A stretch of 57,569 bases of DNA from CAYYNQ01 sp964473105 (GTDB taxonomy: Bacteria > Sumerlaeota > Sumerlaeia > MVZB01), in NCBI GenBank assembly GCA_964473105.1, contig CAYYNQ010000106.1:1-57569 (forward strand), given 5' to 3'. The notes under the pieces were generated by a model. It had not been told where the DNA came from and did not search any database. It saw only the letters and a program-made list of their open reading frames with translations. A program made the position numbers and the translations under genes. Below, piece by piece: positions 56,657 to 57,569 of this stretch. How positions within the stretch are numbered: the stretch's first letter is position 1; the number at the start of each line of letters is the position of its first letter.

Positions 56657-56851
56657 TAAGCCCTTGTAGCTTAACCCTGTGCAAGCCAAATGACAAGGTT
56701 CAGTCCAATCCGGGCCGTGTCCCAAAAATCTGTTGCGATGATGCATGTTTAATAGGTATTGTAATTGTTCGGTTCAGGACTCAGGGTGTCGAGAGGTTGG
56801 GGAGGAGTGAGTTGAAGGCTCCATGTTGCCGGCGAAAAAATTATGCGGATA

Positions 56852-56875
56852 GATGATAAATAAAGGCTTATCATC
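56852..56875. promoter_or_regulatory. Perfect 8-bp inverted repeat in a divergent promoter region
   Basis: GATGATAA (56852-56859) and TTATCATC (56868-56875) are exact reverse complements separated by eight bases. It lies in the 289-base gap between the divergent Gre-like and DegT-like genes, the place for an operator bound by a dimeric repressor. A leader hairpin in the DegT transcript is the alternative. Confidence 0.4.
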
Positions 56876-56945
56876 CCATGAATCCAGTCGGCCACCTGAA
56901 ATCCCGAACGACTGAAAGTATATAATTGTCAGGTAAATAAATTAA

Positions 56946-57569
56946 ATGCCAGTGTCATTTCACAATCTGTCGCGCCAGAACGGTCCGTTCAGGGAGGACT
57001 ATCTGGAGTCGTTCAATGTTACCCTGTCAGACAGCCAGTATGTTTTGGGCGCCTTACTCGGGAAATTTGAACAGAAAGTTGCCTCTTACCTGGGCGTTCA
57101 GCAGGCGATCGGTGTCAATTCGGGGAGCGATGCCCTCTTGATGACCCTGCACGGATTGGGTGTCATTGAACCCGGTGATGAGGTCATCTGTCCGGCCTTT
57201 TGTTTTCCGGAGGTTGCGAATGTCATCCCGCGTGTTGGGGCAAATATTACTTTTGTTGATGTCAATGCCGATTTCCTGCTTGATGTTGAGGCCGTGAAGG
57301 AGTCGATTACCGATCGCACGAGGGTGATTGTCTGCCCACATCTGTTCGGCCGGGTAGCGGACTTGGTTGAACTCCAGCAAATCGCGAGTGAACGCGGTGT
57401 TCACCTGATTGAGGACTGTACGCACGCGATGGGTGCTCGTTCCAACGAAAAGCACGTCGGGACCTTCGGTATAGCGGGTATCTACAGTTTTTACCCGACA
57501 CGCAACCTGGGGGGGCTTGGTGACGGGGGGATGGTCGTAACCAACAACCTCCAACTTGCCGATCGTTTG
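56946..57569 (+). CDS. DegT/DnrJ/EryC1-type sugar aminotransferase, PLP lysine replaced (partial)
   Basis: The first 208 residues of a nucleotide-sugar aminotransferase of the DegT/DnrJ/EryC1/StrS family, cut by the window end. These enzymes use PLP to aminate keto-sugars for surface polysaccharides. Blocks present: YVLGALLGKFEQKVASYLG, NSGSDALLMTLHGLG, PGDEVICPAF, CPHLFG, LIEDCTHAMGA, and SFYPTRNLGGLGDGG. In this last block the family has SFxPTKNLG, the lysine forming the Schiff base with PLP; here residue 186 is Arg (CGC at 57501). Either the protein is catalytically dead or uses another chemistry. The O-antigen-ligase-like gene nearby fits a surface-glycan role. Confidence 0.88.
   Translation, partial: MPVSFHNLSRQNGPFREDYLESFNVTLSDSQYVLGALLGKFEQKVASYLGVQQAIGVNSGSDALLMTLHGLGVIEPGDEVICPAFCFPEVANVIPRVGANITFVDVNADFLLDVEAVKESITDRTRVIVCPHLFGRVADLVELQQIASERGVHLIEDCTHAMGARSNEKHVGTFGIAGIYSFYPTRNLGGLGDGGMVVTNNLQLADRL

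Noticed and set aside
1..57569. CRISPR array, insertion sequence or prophage
   Set aside because: No regularly spaced direct repeats, transposase, integrase or terminal inverted repeats were seen. The only tandem repeat is the coding one at 35725-36048.

Overview
The window reads as chromosome of a diderm (Gram-negative) heterotroph using the standard bacterial code. Several genes carry lipoprotein signals. There is a PpiD-like envelope foldase, a signal peptidase II, type II secretion accessory genes (gspA, and gspB in two pieces), an O-antigen-ligase-like protein, and fragments that look like outer-membrane beta-barrels. Three features resemble the PVC superphylum or nearby uncultivated lineages (Kiritimatiellota, Lentisphaerota, Sumerlaeota, Hydrogenedentota): an oversized Gre-type elongation factor of a kind known from Chlamydiae, the order ileS - dksA-like - lspA, and a Tat-exported sulfatase next to GH127-type glycosidases. 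This placement is inference; no rRNA gene is present.

Layout. 1-8.1 kb: a coiled-coil protein, then a glycan-degradation neighbourhood with a secreted PHP phosphoesterase, two convergent paralogous GH127-like glycosidases and a Tat-exported sulfatase. 8.1-9.7 kb: decayed DNA holding a frameshifted comF and a likely beta-barrel remnant. 9.7-16.5 kb (minus strand): an ArnT/PMT-like membrane protein fused to a purple-acid-phosphatase-like domain that has lost its metal ligands, a radical SAM/SPASM protein, a small coiled-coil protein, and a pair of lipoproteins (one with TPRs). 16.6-18.3 kb: folC and a small zinc-ribbon ORF. 18.7-29.4 kb: two very large paralogous lipoproteins with gingipain-type (C25) peptidase domains and CARDB-like tails, separated by rpmE (L31) on the other strand and followed by an overlapping tadA. 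29.5-31.4 kb: a secreted TPR-like protein. 31.8-39.7 kb: a tight plus-strand series of purine nucleoside phosphorylase, ileS, a DksA-like protein with a histone-H1-like tail, lspA, an ECF sigma factor and a membrane-anchored putative anti-sigma factor. 40.2-42.9 kb: gspA and split gspB. 43.3-51.98 kb: aspartate/aromatic aminotransferase, PpiD-like protein, tyrS, a rhodanese-type protein, a DUF3352-like secreted protein, ygfZ and a 56-residue membrane protein. 52.2-57.6 kb: a small ORF, an O-antigen-ligase-like protein, the giant Gre factor, and the start of a DegT-type sugar aminotransferase whose PLP lysine is arginine.

Functionally the window mixes housekeeping (three translation or tRNA enzymes, L31, folate, purine salvage) with envelope biogenesis and extracellular degradation of glycans and protein. 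The strongest unusual signals are enzymes that have lost their catalytic residues: the fused phosphatase-like domain at 9.7-10.5 kb, the DegT Lys-to-Arg change at 57.5 kb and the broken zinc finger of the DksA-like protein. The degraded comF is the clearest decayed gene.
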